Origin: JALZKA01 sp963786495
Lineage (GTDB): Bacteria; Actinomycetota; Thermoleophilia; Solirubrobacterales; 70-9
Assembly: GCA_963786495.1 (NCBI GenBank)
Contig: CAWAZL010000002.1
Coordinates: 310,001-374,000, forward strand
Reading direction: 5' to 3'
Length of the DNA stretch: 64,000 bases
Below are positions 35,717 to 44,712 of this stretch, one piece after another (position 1 is the first letter of the stretch; every line of letters starts with the position of its first letter). The position numbers and the translations under genes were made by a program. The notes under the pieces were generated by a model. That model ran no database searches, was not told where the DNA came from, and saw only the letters and a list, made by a program, of their open reading frames with translations.

Positions 35717-36697
35717 AAGAAGAAGGGCGCGGGCCACCTCGACGGCTTCGAGCGGATGGTCGTTGAGGAGGTCCTCGGGGACTCGGTCGTGGAGGTAGCC
35801 GCTCGCGGACAAGAGCTCGTCGCGCTCCGCGTCGCGGGCTAGCTTCCAGCCGGTGGAGTGGTAGCGCTTCGAATCGACCTCGATCGCTACCCGCTCGCGG
35901 CGCCATAAGAAGTCGATCTCGCGGTAGACATCACCGAGCAAGAGCCAGCGGTTGATTCCCGGCTTCGGAAGGCCGCCGCGGGCGCACAACCGGGCGAAGC
36001 GTTTCTCAAGGCCGGACTTCGGACGATCCTCTCCTGATAGATCGCCCCTTTCCAAGACCTGACGGAGGCGGCGAACCCCACGCTGGCCCTTCGAACGAGA
36101 GATGAGATCTTCCATCTCCCGCATGTCGAAGATCTCGAGGACTTCTGCCTCGTTGGCGGCGCTAGCAACGGTGTCATCACCGAATTTGGTCGAAAGCTCC
36201 AGAAGGATTCGCGAGACGGACGTGCAGGGAATGCCATCGTGTTCCGAGACATCCTGCGGCGCCAGGTTGGCCCGATGGCACCGAATTCCCTCGAGCCGCC
36301 TTATCGGCCTACCGGCCGGGAGGCTGATGTCGACGAAAGCAGAGTCCGTCCTCCGCATTCCGCGATGGGCAGCAGCGGTCGCGTGGGAGAGACAAGCTTC
36401 AGGGCCGCATGCCTTCACGGCTGCCAAGCGCCTTCCCTCCTGAGTGAGATCGGGGCGCCCAAAGGCATAAACGCCGGGGTACTTCGGATAAAGCTCCCCC
36501 GCTTGCACCCGCTTGCGGACTCCCGAGTCACTCAAGCCGCAAGAACGGCAGTCACTCAAGGAGACGGTGCCGAAGTCGCGCTCCGCGATCTCCGCGAGCT
36601 TCCGAGTAACGCGCCCACGACCTGATCCCTCGCCTCTTCTACGCCGAGAGTGATCTCGCGGCCCAATATGTCCCGTTATCTCACTCTCGGCGGGCAT
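35705..36697 (-). CDS. DUF559 endonuclease-like protein with AbiEi-type winged-helix N-terminus
   Basis: 330 residues from ATG 36697. After about 33 residues read from the flanking palindrome and linker, an AbiEi-like winged helix starts (KLAEIAERDFGTVSLSDCRS, GELYPKYPGVYAFGRP, LTQEGRRLAAVKACGPEACL). The C-terminal Vsr/PD-(D/E)XK-like DUF559 domain has YREIDFLWRRERVAIEVDSK with the D and E-x-D metal residues, then a late helix (DAERDELLSASGYLHDRVPE). The last residues RRE and the stop come from the left palindrome. No ATG, GTG or TTG lies between the right palindrome and the winged helix, so translation from 36697 must read through the repeat. Role unknown; antitoxin, repair nuclease or element-encoded enzyme are possible. 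Confidence 0.8.
   Translation of the reverse strand: MPAESEITGHIGPRDHSRRRRGEGSGRGRVTRKLAEIAERDFGTVSLSDCRSCGLSDSGVRKRVQAGELYPKYPGVYAFGRPDLTQEGRRLAAVKACGPEACLSHATAAAHRGMRRTDSAFVDISLPAGRPIRRLEGIRCHRANLAPQDVSEHDGIPCTSVSRILLELSTKFGDDTVASAANEAEVLEIFDMREMEDLISRSKGQRGVRRLRQVLERGDLSGEDRPKSGLEKRFARLCARGGLPKPGINRWLLLGDVYREIDFLWRRERVAIEVDSKRYHSTGWKLARDAERDELLSASGYLHDRVPEDLLNDHPLEAVEVARALLLRRE
36642..36692. repeat. 51-bp palindromic repeat, copy 2
   Basis: Same 51 bases as copy 1, same orientation, 976 bp further on. Lies between ATG 36697 and the folded part of the DUF559 protein, where it reads as an open 17-codon stretch. Confidence 0.95.
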
Positions 36698-36767
36698 TGG
36701 GGCACCGTGGCACCCCTGAGCGCGCCTATGGGGAGCGCCGCGTGCTGAAGGAGGGCCGAAAGCGTTA

Positions 36768-38075
36768 CTAGTTGGTGCCGAGGGCGCGGCGGCGGGCTTC
36801 TTCGGCGGCTTCGTGGACCTTGGATTCAGCCTCGGCTCGGAGACGCTGCGAGGTCTCCTCCATCTGGCGCTGGACCTCGCGGCGTGCCTCGGCTGATGCT
36901 TCGCGGGCAGCGGATTGGATCTCGCGGCGGACGCGCTCCTCGGTTGACTTCATCTGCGCCTCGGCGGCGGCAAGGGCTTTCTCTTCGGCCTCCTGGCGGG
37001 CCTTCTCAGTCTCTTCGCGCAGTCGTGACTCGAGCTCGAACTGGACGCGGCGCTCCGCCGCCTCCTCGGCCCGCTTGGCGTCATCCGCGGCGCGCTCCTC
37101 CAGCTCTTGAAGCTCCTTGGCGACCATCGCTTCCGCGTCTTCGCGGGCGCGGGCCTCGGCTTCGGCCGCGAGGCGATCGACGACCGCTCCGAGCTTTCGC
37201 TCGGCCTTCTCGACCCTGGCCTCCGCCTCGACACGCTGCTCGATCGCCTTCCCGAGCCGATCCTCGATCTCTTTGACCGACTGCTCCGCCTCGGCCTTCG
37301 CGCTGGCGCGATCCTCGTCGGCGCGGCGGTTGGCATCGGCCTTCGCGGCCTCGATCTTGCGCTCCGCTTCGGCGATTGCGTGCGCAGCGCGCTCGTCCGC
37401 AGCCTTCACTTTGGCCTCGGCCATCTGGAGCGCCCTCTCCTGGGCGCCCTTCGCAGCTTCCATCGCGAGCTCGCGGGCGCGGGCCTCCGCCTGCTGCTTG
37501 ATCTTCGCCGCAGCGGTGCGGAGCTTTGCCTGCGCGCGCTCGCGAAGCTCCTCGCGCGCCTTGTCGATCTTCTTCTCCGCGTCCTCGTTCGCCTTCCGCC
37601 GAACCTGGGCGACCTGCTCGGTGACCGCCGCCTCGATCACCTGGGTGCGCTCCGCCTCGATCTGAGCCATTCGAGCGCGAAGGTCCGACCGGTCGGACTC
37701 GAGGTCCGCGATCCGCACATCGTTCTCTGCCGCCTTCCGGTCGGCCATCCGCTTGGCGGCCGCGGCCTCGCGCGCCTTGCGGTCAGCCGTCGCGAGCGCG
37801 TCGGCCGTATCGCGCGCCTCGCGCTGAGCCTCGTCGGCACGAGCGCGCTCCGTGCTCAGCTCGGCGCGGAGATTGCGGACGTCCGCGGCAAGCTCGGCGA
37901 CGCTGTCAGCGCGCGCCTGGCTGGCGGCGGCGCTGACGTCTTCAGCCAGCTGGCGGGCCTCGGCGGCCGCCGTTTGCGCACCCTCTTCAGAGCCGACAGC
38001 GCGCAGCCTCGGCTTGCCCGACGGTGTCGGCTCTTCTGCGCTCAAAATCTCCCCTTGGGGATCGCGATCGGGCAT
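36768..38075 (-). CDS. Long cytoplasmic coiled-coil protein
   Basis: Unrecognised, 435 residues, almost wholly Ala/Glu/Arg/Lys heptad sequence from about residue 35 to the end. No membrane helix, no signal and no cysteine. Repeated themes such as EAEARAREDAEAMV and KARQEAEEKALAAAEAQ suggest internal duplication or plain low complexity. It could be a cytoskeletal or scaffold protein of the DivIVA/filament kind or a segregation factor; neither signature is present. It stands alone between the DUF559 unit and PPK2. Confidence 0.8.
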   Translation of the reverse strand: MPDRDPQGEILSAEEPTPSGKPRLRAVGSEEGAQTAAAEARQLAEDVSAAASQARADSVAELAADVRNLRAELSTERARADEAQREARDTADALATADRKAREAAAAKRMADRKAAENDVRIADLESDRSDLRARMAQIEAERTQVIEAAVTEQVAQVRRKANEDAEKKIDKAREELRERAQAKLRTAAAKIKQQAEARARELAMEAAKGAQERALQMAEAKVKAADERAAHAIAEAERKIEAAKADANRRADEDRASAKAEAEQSVKEIEDRLGKAIEQRVEAEARVEKAERKLGAVVDRLAAEAEARAREDAEAMVAKELQELEERAADDAKRAEEAAERRVQFELESRLREETEKARQEAEEKALAAAEAQMKSTEERVRREIQSAAREASAEARREVQRQMEETSQRLRAEAESKVHEAAEEARRRALGTN

Positions 38076-38176
38076 CGCTCATTCAACCCTCGGCTCCTCC
38101 CCGCTCGAGGACTTCGGATTGGCGCGAGACTACAAGAGCCCACGGACAAGGCGTTGGCCGGCCACCGGGCGGGCTC

Positions 38177-38947
38177 TCAATCCTCGTCGAGCGGCTCGGG
38201 GACGGGGAACCCGAAGCGCTCCATCCCCTCCTCGATCCGCCGGATGACCGTCTCGATCACGCTCACCCGGGCGAACTGCTTCGAATCGCCGGCGATGAGA
38301 TCCCACGGGGCGTTCGGCTGGTCCGTGCGGGCGAGCATGTCCTCCACCGCCTGCTCGTAGTCGGCCCGCTTCTCGCGGTTTCGCCAGTCTTCCGCCGTCA
38401 GCTTCCAGGCCTTGAGGGGCTTGCGCTCGCGCCGCTCGAACCGGTGAAGCTGCTCCTCGTCGGAGATGTGGAGCCAGAACTTGATCAGGATCGTCCCATC
38501 TTCCGTGAGGCTCCGCTCGAAGTCGTTGATCTCGTCGTAGGCCCGCATCCACTCCTCACGGGTCGCGAATCCCTCGACTCGCTCGACGAGTACGCGCCCG
38601 TACCAGGACCGGTCGAGGATCGACATCCCGCCCTTGCCCGGAAGGATGGGCCAGAAGCGCCAGAGAAACTGGTGGCGCTTCTCGTCATGCGTCGGTGCCT
38701 CGAACTGGACCACCCGCACGTGGCGCGAGTCGAGCTCGGCGACGAGGCGCTTGATCGCCCCGCCCTTTCCTCCGGCATCCCAGCCTTCGAACACGATGCA
38801 GACAGCCGGCCCAATCCCCCGCTCGCCGATCTGCCCGCCGAGCGTGAGCCGGAGCTGCTGAAGCCGCGTCTGCGCGGCTTCGAGGCGCTTGGCCTCTTCC
38901 TTCTTCGAGAGCGACTGCGAAAGGTCTACTTCTGAGAGGCGGCTCAT
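38177..38947 (-). CDS. ppk2: Polyphosphate kinase 2 family protein
   Basis: 256 residues from ATG 38947. Walker A FEGWDAGGKGGAIKRL (about 54-69), the PTHDEKRHQFLWRFW segment, Walker B SILDRSWYGRVLVERVEGF and lid arginines in HRFERRERKPLKAWKLT. A single-domain PPK2 moving phosphate between polyphosphate and nucleotides; AMP- against ADP-preferring class cannot be set here. The ATG overlaps the stop of the small membrane gene upstream (ATGA). A longer upstream start (39421) crosses that gene and is rejected. Confidence 0.92.
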   Translation of the reverse strand: MSRLSEVDLSQSLSKKEEAKRLEAAQTRLQQLRLTLGGQIGERGIGPAVCIVFEGWDAGGKGGAIKRLVAELDSRHVRVVQFEAPTHDEKRHQFLWRFWPILPGKGGMSILDRSWYGRVLVERVEGFATREEWMRAYDEINDFERSLTEDGTILIKFWLHISDEEQLHRFERRERKPLKAWKLTAEDWRNREKRADYEQAVEDMLARTDQPNAPWDLIAGDSKQFARVSVIETVIRRIEEGMERFGFPVPEPLDED

Positions 38948-39120
38948 TTGAGGACGTCCGGGACCGGGCCGGAGCCGTTCGCGCCGAGAAAGCCCGCCAC
39001 GGCGATGATGATCAGGGCCATGCCGGCGATCACGGCGATGGCCGAGCGGGAGGCCTGTCCCCAGGCGCCCACCAGGAAGCCGAAGATCATCACGACGAGA
39101 AACGGAATGAGATCCGACAT
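38944..39120 (-). CDS. Small two-helix membrane protein
   Basis: 58 residues from ATG 39120 (a start at 39147 would add nine). Two hydrophobic segments: LIPFLVVMIFGFLVGAWG and IAVIAGMALIIIAVAGFLGA, with a short basic turn. Translationally coupled to PPK2 by an ATGA overlap. Unknown; may be a membrane anchor for PPK2 or an independent small protein. Confidence 0.75.
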   Translation of the reverse strand: MSDLIPFLVVMIFGFLVGAWGQASRSAIAVIAGMALIIIAVAGFLGANGSGPVPDVLK

Positions 39121-39201
39121 CGTGTTGGTGGCTGCGGTCAGGACCACGTGGGCGTCGTTGCAGGCGGAGCACTTCGGACATTCTCCCTATCCTTCGCGCC
39201 G

Positions 39202-40107
39202 ATGCGCTCAGTGGCCGAGACCAAGTCCGCGCTGGAGTCGGCGGGCTACCTCGCTGACGAGTCCGCAGCGCTGGTCTCCTACCTCGCTCAGGAGCTGGGC
39301 AAGCCCGTCCTGGTGGAAGGGCCGGCAGGGGTCGGCAAGACCGAGCTCGCCAAGGCGATCTCGCGCGCCACCGGCCGTGAGCTGATCCGCCTCCAGTGCT
39401 ACGAAGGCCTCGACGAGGCAAAGGCCCTTTACGAGTGGAACTACCGCAAGCAACTCCTCCACATCCAGGCCAAGAGCGCGTCGGAAGACCAGGCCGGCGG
39501 GCCCGAAGACTTCTCCGAGGTCGAGACCGAGATCTTCTCCGAGGACTTCCTCCTGACGCGCCCGCTCCTTCGCGCCATCGCCAACCCTGAGCCCGTGGTG
39601 CTCCTGATCGACGAGATCGACAAGACCGACCAGGAGTTCGAAGCGATGCTCCTGGAGGTCCTCTCCGACTTTCAGATCTCGATCCCCGAGCTGGGCAGGA
39701 TCGAAAGCCGCACCCACCCGATCGTGGTCCTCACCTCGAACAACTCGCGCGAGCTGACAGAGGCGCTCAAGCGCCGCTGTCTATATCTCTGGCTCGACTA
39801 CCCCGAGCTCGAGCGCGAGATGGAGATCGTCCGCCTGCACGCCCCCGAGCTGGACGAGGACCTGACTCGTCGCCTGGTCGAGGTGATCAGCATGGTTCGC
39901 GACCTCGATCTGAAGAAGCCGCCGTCGATCGCCGAGTCCATCGACTGGGCGCGCGCCCTGCTGCTCCTGGGCGCGGACGACATCGATCGCGACACCTTCA
40001 CCCAGACGATGTCGATCATCGTCAAGCACCGGACCGACATCGACCTGGTTGCAGAACGGGTGGGCGTCCGGCTCGGCAGCCCCGAACCGGCCGCGCAGCC
40101 GGATTAG
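39202..40107 (+). CDS. MoxR-type AAA+ ATPase
   Basis: 301 residues from ATG 39202. Walker A VEGPAGVGKTELAK (38-51), Walker B PVVLLIDEIDKTDQEF, sensor 1 VVLTSNNSRELTEALKRR and arginine-finger region RRCLYLWLDYPELERE. MoxR ATPases act as chaperones that load cofactors or activate a VWA-domain partner, whose gene follows one base later. No molybdenum or CO-dehydrogenase genes are nearby, so the client is unknown. ATG 39202 is preferred to 39148, because the extra residues are not part of the fold. Confidence 0.92.
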   Translation: MRSVAETKSALESAGYLADESAALVSYLAQELGKPVLVEGPAGVGKTELAKAISRATGRELIRLQCYEGLDEAKALYEWNYRKQLLHIQAKSASEDQAGGPEDFSEVETEIFSEDFLLTRPLLRAIANPEPVVLLIDEIDKTDQEFEAMLLEVLSDFQISIPELGRIESRTHPIVVLTSNNSRELTEALKRRCLYLWLDYPELEREMEIVRLHAPELDEDLTRRLVEVISMVRDLDLKKPPSIAESIDWARALLLLGADDIDRDTFTQTMSIIVKHRTDIDLVAERVGVRLGSPEPAAQPD

Positions 40108-40108
40108 C

Positions 40109-41476
40109 ATGAGCCTCGAACCGGGACTGGCGCCCCGGATAGCGAGCTTTTGCGAGGACCTTCGCGCCGAAGGAGTGCCCGTCGGGACGTCCGAGCTCCT
40201 CGATGCGTTCGCGGCGCTCGAGACCGTATCTTGGACGGAGGCCGCCGACTTTCGCGAGGCGCTCGCCGCGACGGTCGCGAAGTCGCCCGACGACCGCCGC
40301 ATCTTCGACCTGATCTTCGACCGTTACTTCTTCCGCGCCGCGGAGGCCGAGGCGGTCGACCGGGAGCTTCGCGAGGACGACCGCTACTACGGCGGAGAGC
40401 GGCTCGACATCGACGAGCTCCGCGAAGCCATCCGCCAGGCGATCGCCGAGGGGCGCGAGGGCGACATGCGCGACTTGGCCCGCCTAGCCATCGCCGCCTT
40501 CGGCCGCCGCGGCGAAGGGTCGGGCGTGGTCGGCGTCGATGTTCAGCGCATCCGCCGCTCGCTCGAGCTCACGCCTACGCCTCCGAGCGAGCAGCAGGGC
40601 GAAGCCCCGCCCATCGACCGCGACGGGATCAACCGCTTCGAGAAACACCTGCGCCGCGAGCTGGAGCGCGCCCTGATCGAGCGGACCGAGAAGCTGCCGC
40701 CCTCCCGCCCGCTCGCTGAGCTCGACCGAACCCTGCCCACCAGCCCCACCCAGGACCTCGCGTCGGTCCATCGGGCGGTGACCCAGCTGAAGCGCCGGCT
40801 TGCCACGCTGGGCCACGAGCAGCGGGGGCGCCGCCAGCACGCGGTCGTGGACATGCGAAAGACGATGCGCGCATCCCTCGAGACAGGCGGTGTGCCGCTC
40901 CGCCTGAAGTACCGGCCGAAGCGTCCGCGCCGTCCCGAGATCATCGTGCTCTGCGACGTCTCGACATCGGTGACGTCAGCCAGCGTCTTCTTCCTCTCCG
41001 TCCTGCACGCCCTCCACGACTCGTTCCGAAAGCTCCGGAGCTTCGTCTTCATCGAGCGGATCTCCGAAGTATCCGACGTCTTCGAGGACGAGCGCGACTT
41101 CCGCGAGATCTCGCGCCGGATCAGCCGCGAAGGCGGCGTCGCCGACGTCTCGGGCTACACGGACTACGGGCGCGTCTGGCGCGAGTTCTACACCGAAGTC
41201 GCCGAGGACCTCCATCCGCGCTCGACCGTGATCGTCCTCGGCGACGCGCGCACGAACGGGCGGGAGCCCCACGCCGATATCTTCGCCGAGATCTCGGAAC
41301 GGGCGGGCCGCACCTTCTGGCTCAACCCCGAGCCCAAGCTCTATTGGAACTACGGCGACTCGGTCATGTCCGCGTACGAGGAGCACTGCACGGCCGCCTT
41401 TGAATGCTGGACCACCAAGCACCTCGAGGAGTTCGTGAACGTGATCGCCGGCGGGCGATCGCAGCCCGAGAGCTAG
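40109..41476 (+). CDS. VWA-domain protein (CoxE-like), MoxR partner
   Basis: 455 residues from ATG 40109. N-terminal helical part (IASFCEDLRAEGVPVGTSEL), a charged middle region, and a C-terminal von Willebrand A domain with MIDAS CDVSTSVTSAS (D283-x-S-x-S), then GYTDYGRVWREF (Thr and Asp ligands) and VIVLGDARTNGREPH. Matches the CoxE/YeaD-like group that pairs with MoxR ATPases for cofactor insertion. Spacing of one base from the moxR stop confirms co-translation. No signal peptide, so it works in the cytoplasm. Confidence 0.92.
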   Translation: MSLEPGLAPRIASFCEDLRAEGVPVGTSELLDAFAALETVSWTEAADFREALAATVAKSPDDRRIFDLIFDRYFFRAAEAEAVDRELREDDRYYGGERLDIDELREAIRQAIAEGREGDMRDLARLAIAAFGRRGEGSGVVGVDVQRIRRSLELTPTPPSEQQGEAPPIDRDGINRFEKHLRRELERALIERTEKLPPSRPLAELDRTLPTSPTQDLASVHRAVTQLKRRLATLGHEQRGRRQHAVVDMRKTMRASLETGGVPLRLKYRPKRPRRPEIIVLCDVSTSVTSASVFFLSVLHALHDSFRKLRSFVFIERISEVSDVFEDERDFREISRRISREGGVADVSGYTDYGRVWREFYTEVAEDLHPRSTVIVLGDARTNGREPHADIFAEISERAGRTFWLNPEPKLYWNYGDSVMSAYEEHCTAAFECWTTKHLEEFVNVIAGGRSQPES

Positions 41477-41524
41477 CCGCCGGGAACCGGCGCGTCGGCG
41501 AGCTACCGGCGGTAACTTTTCCTC

Positions 41525-44500
41525 ATGGATTTGGGGAGGCCGGGACGAACGAAGGTCGCTGCGCTGGGCGCGGCCGCGCTGGCTTGCGCGACAGTGCCGT
41601 TCGCGGTTGGAGCTAGCGGTGCGAACTCCGGCAGCGCTCAGGATCGAGGTGGCAACGATGTCACCGGCATCGAGATCCTCTCCACCAGCCAGACCGAGAT
41701 CCTCGACTCGGGCAAGCTCCGGGTCTCCGTCACGGCCTCCCGGAAGACCGACGTAAAGCTCCGGGCGAGATCCACAACCGGTTCAGGGGCAGGCAAGCCG
41801 ATCGCGCCCAAACGCGAGGTCAACGTTGGCCCCGGAACTGAGGAGTTCAACCTCAAGCTCAGCCAGCGAGGCGCCAACCGCATCGCCCGCTGCAAGCCTC
41901 GCGAGCTGATCCTCACCGCCGCGACCTTCGAAGGCGACAGCGGCAGCGTTGGTGAGATTCGCGCGGACCTCGTGATCGACACTCCAGCGTGTGACCCGCC
42001 GCCCGATCCGCCAACCCGCGTCTACGACATCGTGCCCGGCGGCGCGGCCACCCACACGAACGCGACGCCGCGCGATCTCGGTGCCACGGACACCGGCACG
42101 GACTCGGTCCGCCTCGCGCTCTTCGCCTGCTCGGGCATCACCGACGAGAACGGCGACGTCACCTTCCAGCACTCCGGTGGCACGGCCACCCGTGGCACCC
42201 CGGCGGGCGCGTTCACCTCCATCGAGGGCAGCGCCACCACCGGCAGCCCGCAAGAGGTCGGCCCCGTCACGGCGGGCTCGGGCAACCTCGACTTCACGAT
42301 CTCGGGCGCCAACGGCTGCGCATATCCCGTCGTCTTCAACGACAAGAACGGCAATGCCGCGCTCGACGTCGACCCGAATGGCGTGCCGACCGAGCCCTAC
42401 GGTGCCGGCGGCCAGACCTCATGGGAGCCGCAGGGCGCCGAGTTCCAGAACGCCGGCCGCTGCGACCCGCTCGACCCCGCCGTCTGCCTGCAGCCGTTCC
42501 CCAACGACCATTTCACAATCGCCGACGCTGCGACCGACACCGGCAAGCGGATCGCGTTCGCGCCCGAGTCCATGCTCGCCAACCGCCTCGGCATCCGCAT
42601 CAACCCGGCCGAGTGGAACCGCAACGACGGCTTCTCGCCCGGCCAGGCAATCATCACCCGCGTCCCCGGCCTCGACACGCCGGCTGCGTTCGAACAGACG
42701 GACGCGGTGCCGATCACGGACCTCGAGCGCTCGTTCGACGAGGACGCACCGATCGTCGTGATCGACGCCGACTCCGGCGAGCGGCACCTGATCTGGTCCG
42801 AGCTCGACGCGAACCCGGCCAACCCGGCAGACGTAAATTTGATGATCCGCCCCGCCGTCAACTTCGAGGAAGGGCATCGCTACGTCGTCGCCTTGCGCAA
42901 CATGCGCCGCGCGGATGGCAGCGTGATCGAGCCCCAACGTCCGTTCGAGCTCTACCGCGATCGCATCGTCACCTCCGACCCCGCCGTTGAAGCGCGCCGG
43001 GCCGAGTTCGAGCAGACGTTCTCCGAGTTGGACGAGGCGGGGATCGAACGCGACGACCTCTACCTGGCTTGGGACTTCACGGTGGCCAGCGAGAAGAACC
43101 TCACCGAGCGTGCGCTTTCGATCCGCGACGACGCGTTCTCGCAGCTCGGCGACACAGACCTCGACGATCTCCAGGTGCAGGGCACGAACCCAACCGTCCA
43201 GGTCACCGGCGTGACGGACTACGAGCCGTGTGGGAACGACGGCTGCTCCTCGGGCTTCGAGATTCCCCTGTTCAGCGAGCTGCCGCTCGGGCCGGGCGAC
43301 CTGCCCCTCGTCGGCGGGCTGATCGGCCCCACTCAGGATCAGCTCTCGATCATCCTGGGCTCACCCCCAGAGAACGACCGGATCATCCGCAAGGTCGAGG
43401 GTCAGGTCGTCGTCCCGTGTTACACGAACCTGCCGCTCTGCCAGACCGGCTCGCAGTTCGCTTATTCGGGCCCGGCGGACAACATCCCGGACCGACTGCC
43501 CGGCAACGTCACGCTCGCGAACTTCACCTGCATGATCCCCCGGTCGGCCGTCGAGGGCCCAAACGCAGGTCCGGTCAAGCCCTCGCTCTACGGCCATGGC
43601 CTGCTGGGCTCGGCCGGAGAGGTCGAAGGCGGGAACATCGCCCGGATGGCCTCGGACCACGGCTTCATGTTCTGCGCCACCGATTGGGCCGGCTTCGCGA
43701 CGCAGGACATCCCATCGATCGCCTTGATCCTCCAGGACGTCAACAACTTCCCGAAGCTCGTCGACCGCACGCAGCAGGGGTTCCTGAACTTCATGTTCCT
43801 CGGGAGGGCGATGATCCACAGCGCCGGCTTCAGCGCGAGCCCCGCCTTCAAGTTCAACGGCGAGTCGATCATCGACACCCAGCGCCTTTATTACGACGGC
43901 AACAGCCAGGGCGGCATTCTCGGCGGCAGCCTCGTGGCGCTCGAGCCCGATCTCGAGCGCGGAGTCCTTGGCGTGCCCGGCATGAACTACTCCACGCTCC
44001 TTCGCCGTTCGGTCGACTTCGCCCCGTACGCGGAGGGCGAGTTCCTCCCCGGGCTGCCGCCCGAGGCTGGGCTTTACGACAACTACCCGTCAGAGCTGGA
44101 GCGACCGCTGCTCCTGGGCCTCATGCAGATGCTCTGGGACCGTGGCGAGAACAACGGCTACGCGCACCACATGACGACCGACCCCCTCCCGAACACCCCA
44201 CCGCACGAGGTCCTGATGCAACCGGCGTTCGGCGACCACCAGGTCTCGATGTGGACGGCGGACGTTTTGGCGCGGACCGTCGGCGCTTCGACCAACCCGA
44301 GCCCGCTCGACCCGGGCCGCCACCCCGACACCGTTCCGCTCTTCGGCATCCCGCGAATCGACAGCTTCCCGTTCTCGGGCTCGGCGATCGTCTACGTGGA
44401 CGCCGGCACACCCGCGCCGCCGATTACGAACATCCCGCCCGAGGGCGCGGAGTTCGGCTCGGACCCCCACGGCGTTCCACGTAACGACCCCGAGGCGCAG

Positions 44501-44602
44501 GCGCAGAAGGCGGCGTTCCTCAGTCCCAACGGCGTCGTCATCGACACCTGCGCCGGCGCGCCGTGTTACGGCGGCGGCTACACCGGGCCACCCGCGCCAT
44601 AA
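41525..44602 (+). CDS. Large secreted lipase-like protein (VolA/Pla-1 type alpha/beta hydrolase)
   Basis: 1025 residues. Signal peptide to about residue 33; Ig-like beta domain about 45-155; linker and a second beta region to about 300. The hydrolase part begins PFPNDHFTI, as in VolA/Pla-1 extracellular lipases. The nucleophile elbow is YYDGNSQGGILGG with Ser794. An active-site His may lie in AFGDHQVSMW, and GHGLLGSAGEV forms the oxyanion loop. Several cysteines suggest disulfides outside. Pla-1/VolA enzymes act on long-chain esters or lysophospholipids; the substrate here is not known. The Gly/Tyr-rich C-terminus ends 13 bases before the TPP riboswitch. Confidence 0.75.
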   Translation: MDLGRPGRTKVAALGAAALACATVPFAVGASGANSGSAQDRGGNDVTGIEILSTSQTEILDSGKLRVSVTASRKTDVKLRARSTTGSGAGKPIAPKREVNVGPGTEEFNLKLSQRGANRIARCKPRELILTAATFEGDSGSVGEIRADLVIDTPACDPPPDPPTRVYDIVPGGAATHTNATPRDLGATDTGTDSVRLALFACSGITDENGDVTFQHSGGTATRGTPAGAFTSIEGSATTGSPQEVGPVTAGSGNLDFTISGANGCAYPVVFNDKNGNAALDVDPNGVPTEPYGAGGQTSWEPQGAEFQNAGRCDPLDPAVCLQPFPNDHFTIADAATDTGKRIAFAPESMLANRLGIRINPAEWNRNDGFSPGQAIITRVPGLDTPAAFEQTDAVPITDLERSFDEDAPIVVIDADSGERHLIWSELDANPANPADVNLMIRPAVNFEEGHRYVVALRNMRRADGSVIEPQRPFELYRDRIVTSDPAVEARRAEFEQTFSELDEAGIERDDLYLAWDFTVASEKNLTERALSIRDDAFSQLGDTDLDDLQVQGTNPTVQVTGVTDYEPCGNDGCSSGFEIPLFSELPLGPGDLPLVGGLIGPTQDQLSIILGSPPENDRIIRKVEGQVVVPCYTNLPLCQTGSQFAYSGPADNIPDRLPGNVTLANFTCMIPRSAVEGPNAGPVKPSLYGHGLLGSAGEVEGGNIARMASDHGFMFCATDWAGFATQDIPSIALILQDVNNFPKLVDRTQQGFLNFMFLGRAMIHSAGFSASPAFKFNGESIIDTQRLYYDGNSQGGILGGSLVALEPDLERGVLGVPGMNYSTLLRRSVDFAPYAEGEFLPGLPPEAGLYDNYPSELERPLLLGLMQMLWDRGENNGYAHHMTTDPLPNTPPHEVLMQPAFGDHQVSMWTADVLARTVGASTNPSPLDPGRHPDTVPLFGIPRIDSFPFSGSAIVYVDAGTPAPPITNIPPEGAEFGSDPHGVPRNDPEAQAQKAAFLSPNGVVIDTCAGAPCYGGGYTGPPAP

Positions 44603-44615
44603 ACTGAGCCGCGAT

Positions 44616-44710
44616 CAACAGGGGTGCTCGCGGGAAAGCGGGCTGAGATAGCGCCCGATACCCACCCGGCGCTGACCCTCAGAACCTGTGCGGTAATGCG
44701 CGCGGAGGGA
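44616..44710 (+). promoter_or_regulatory. TPP (thi-box) riboswitch
   Basis: All conserved thi-box blocks are present in order: AGGGGTGCTCG at 44619, GCTGAGATAGCGCCCGATAC at 44642-44661, GACCCTCAGAACCTG at 44674-44688 and GGTAATGC at 44692-44699. The closing stem runs into GGAGGGA, the ribosome site of the gene starting at 44713, so thiamine diphosphate probably shuts off translation. Confidence 0.97.
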
Positions 44711-44712
44711 GC

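Larger units (their letters stand above)
35666..36692. mobile_element. Candidate mobile unit: DUF559 gene framed by two identical 51-bp palindromes
   Basis: Two identical 51-bp copies in the same orientation (35666-35716 and 36642-36692) frame one gene. Each copy has 12-bp inverted ends, CGCCGAGAGTGA and TCACTCTCGGCG, around a 27-base core. The gene's stop TGA is inside the left copy and its only ATG lies just outside the right copy. I saw no target-site duplication. Mobility is an inference from this layout and from a third, diverged copy at 59971-60021. Confidence 0.55.
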
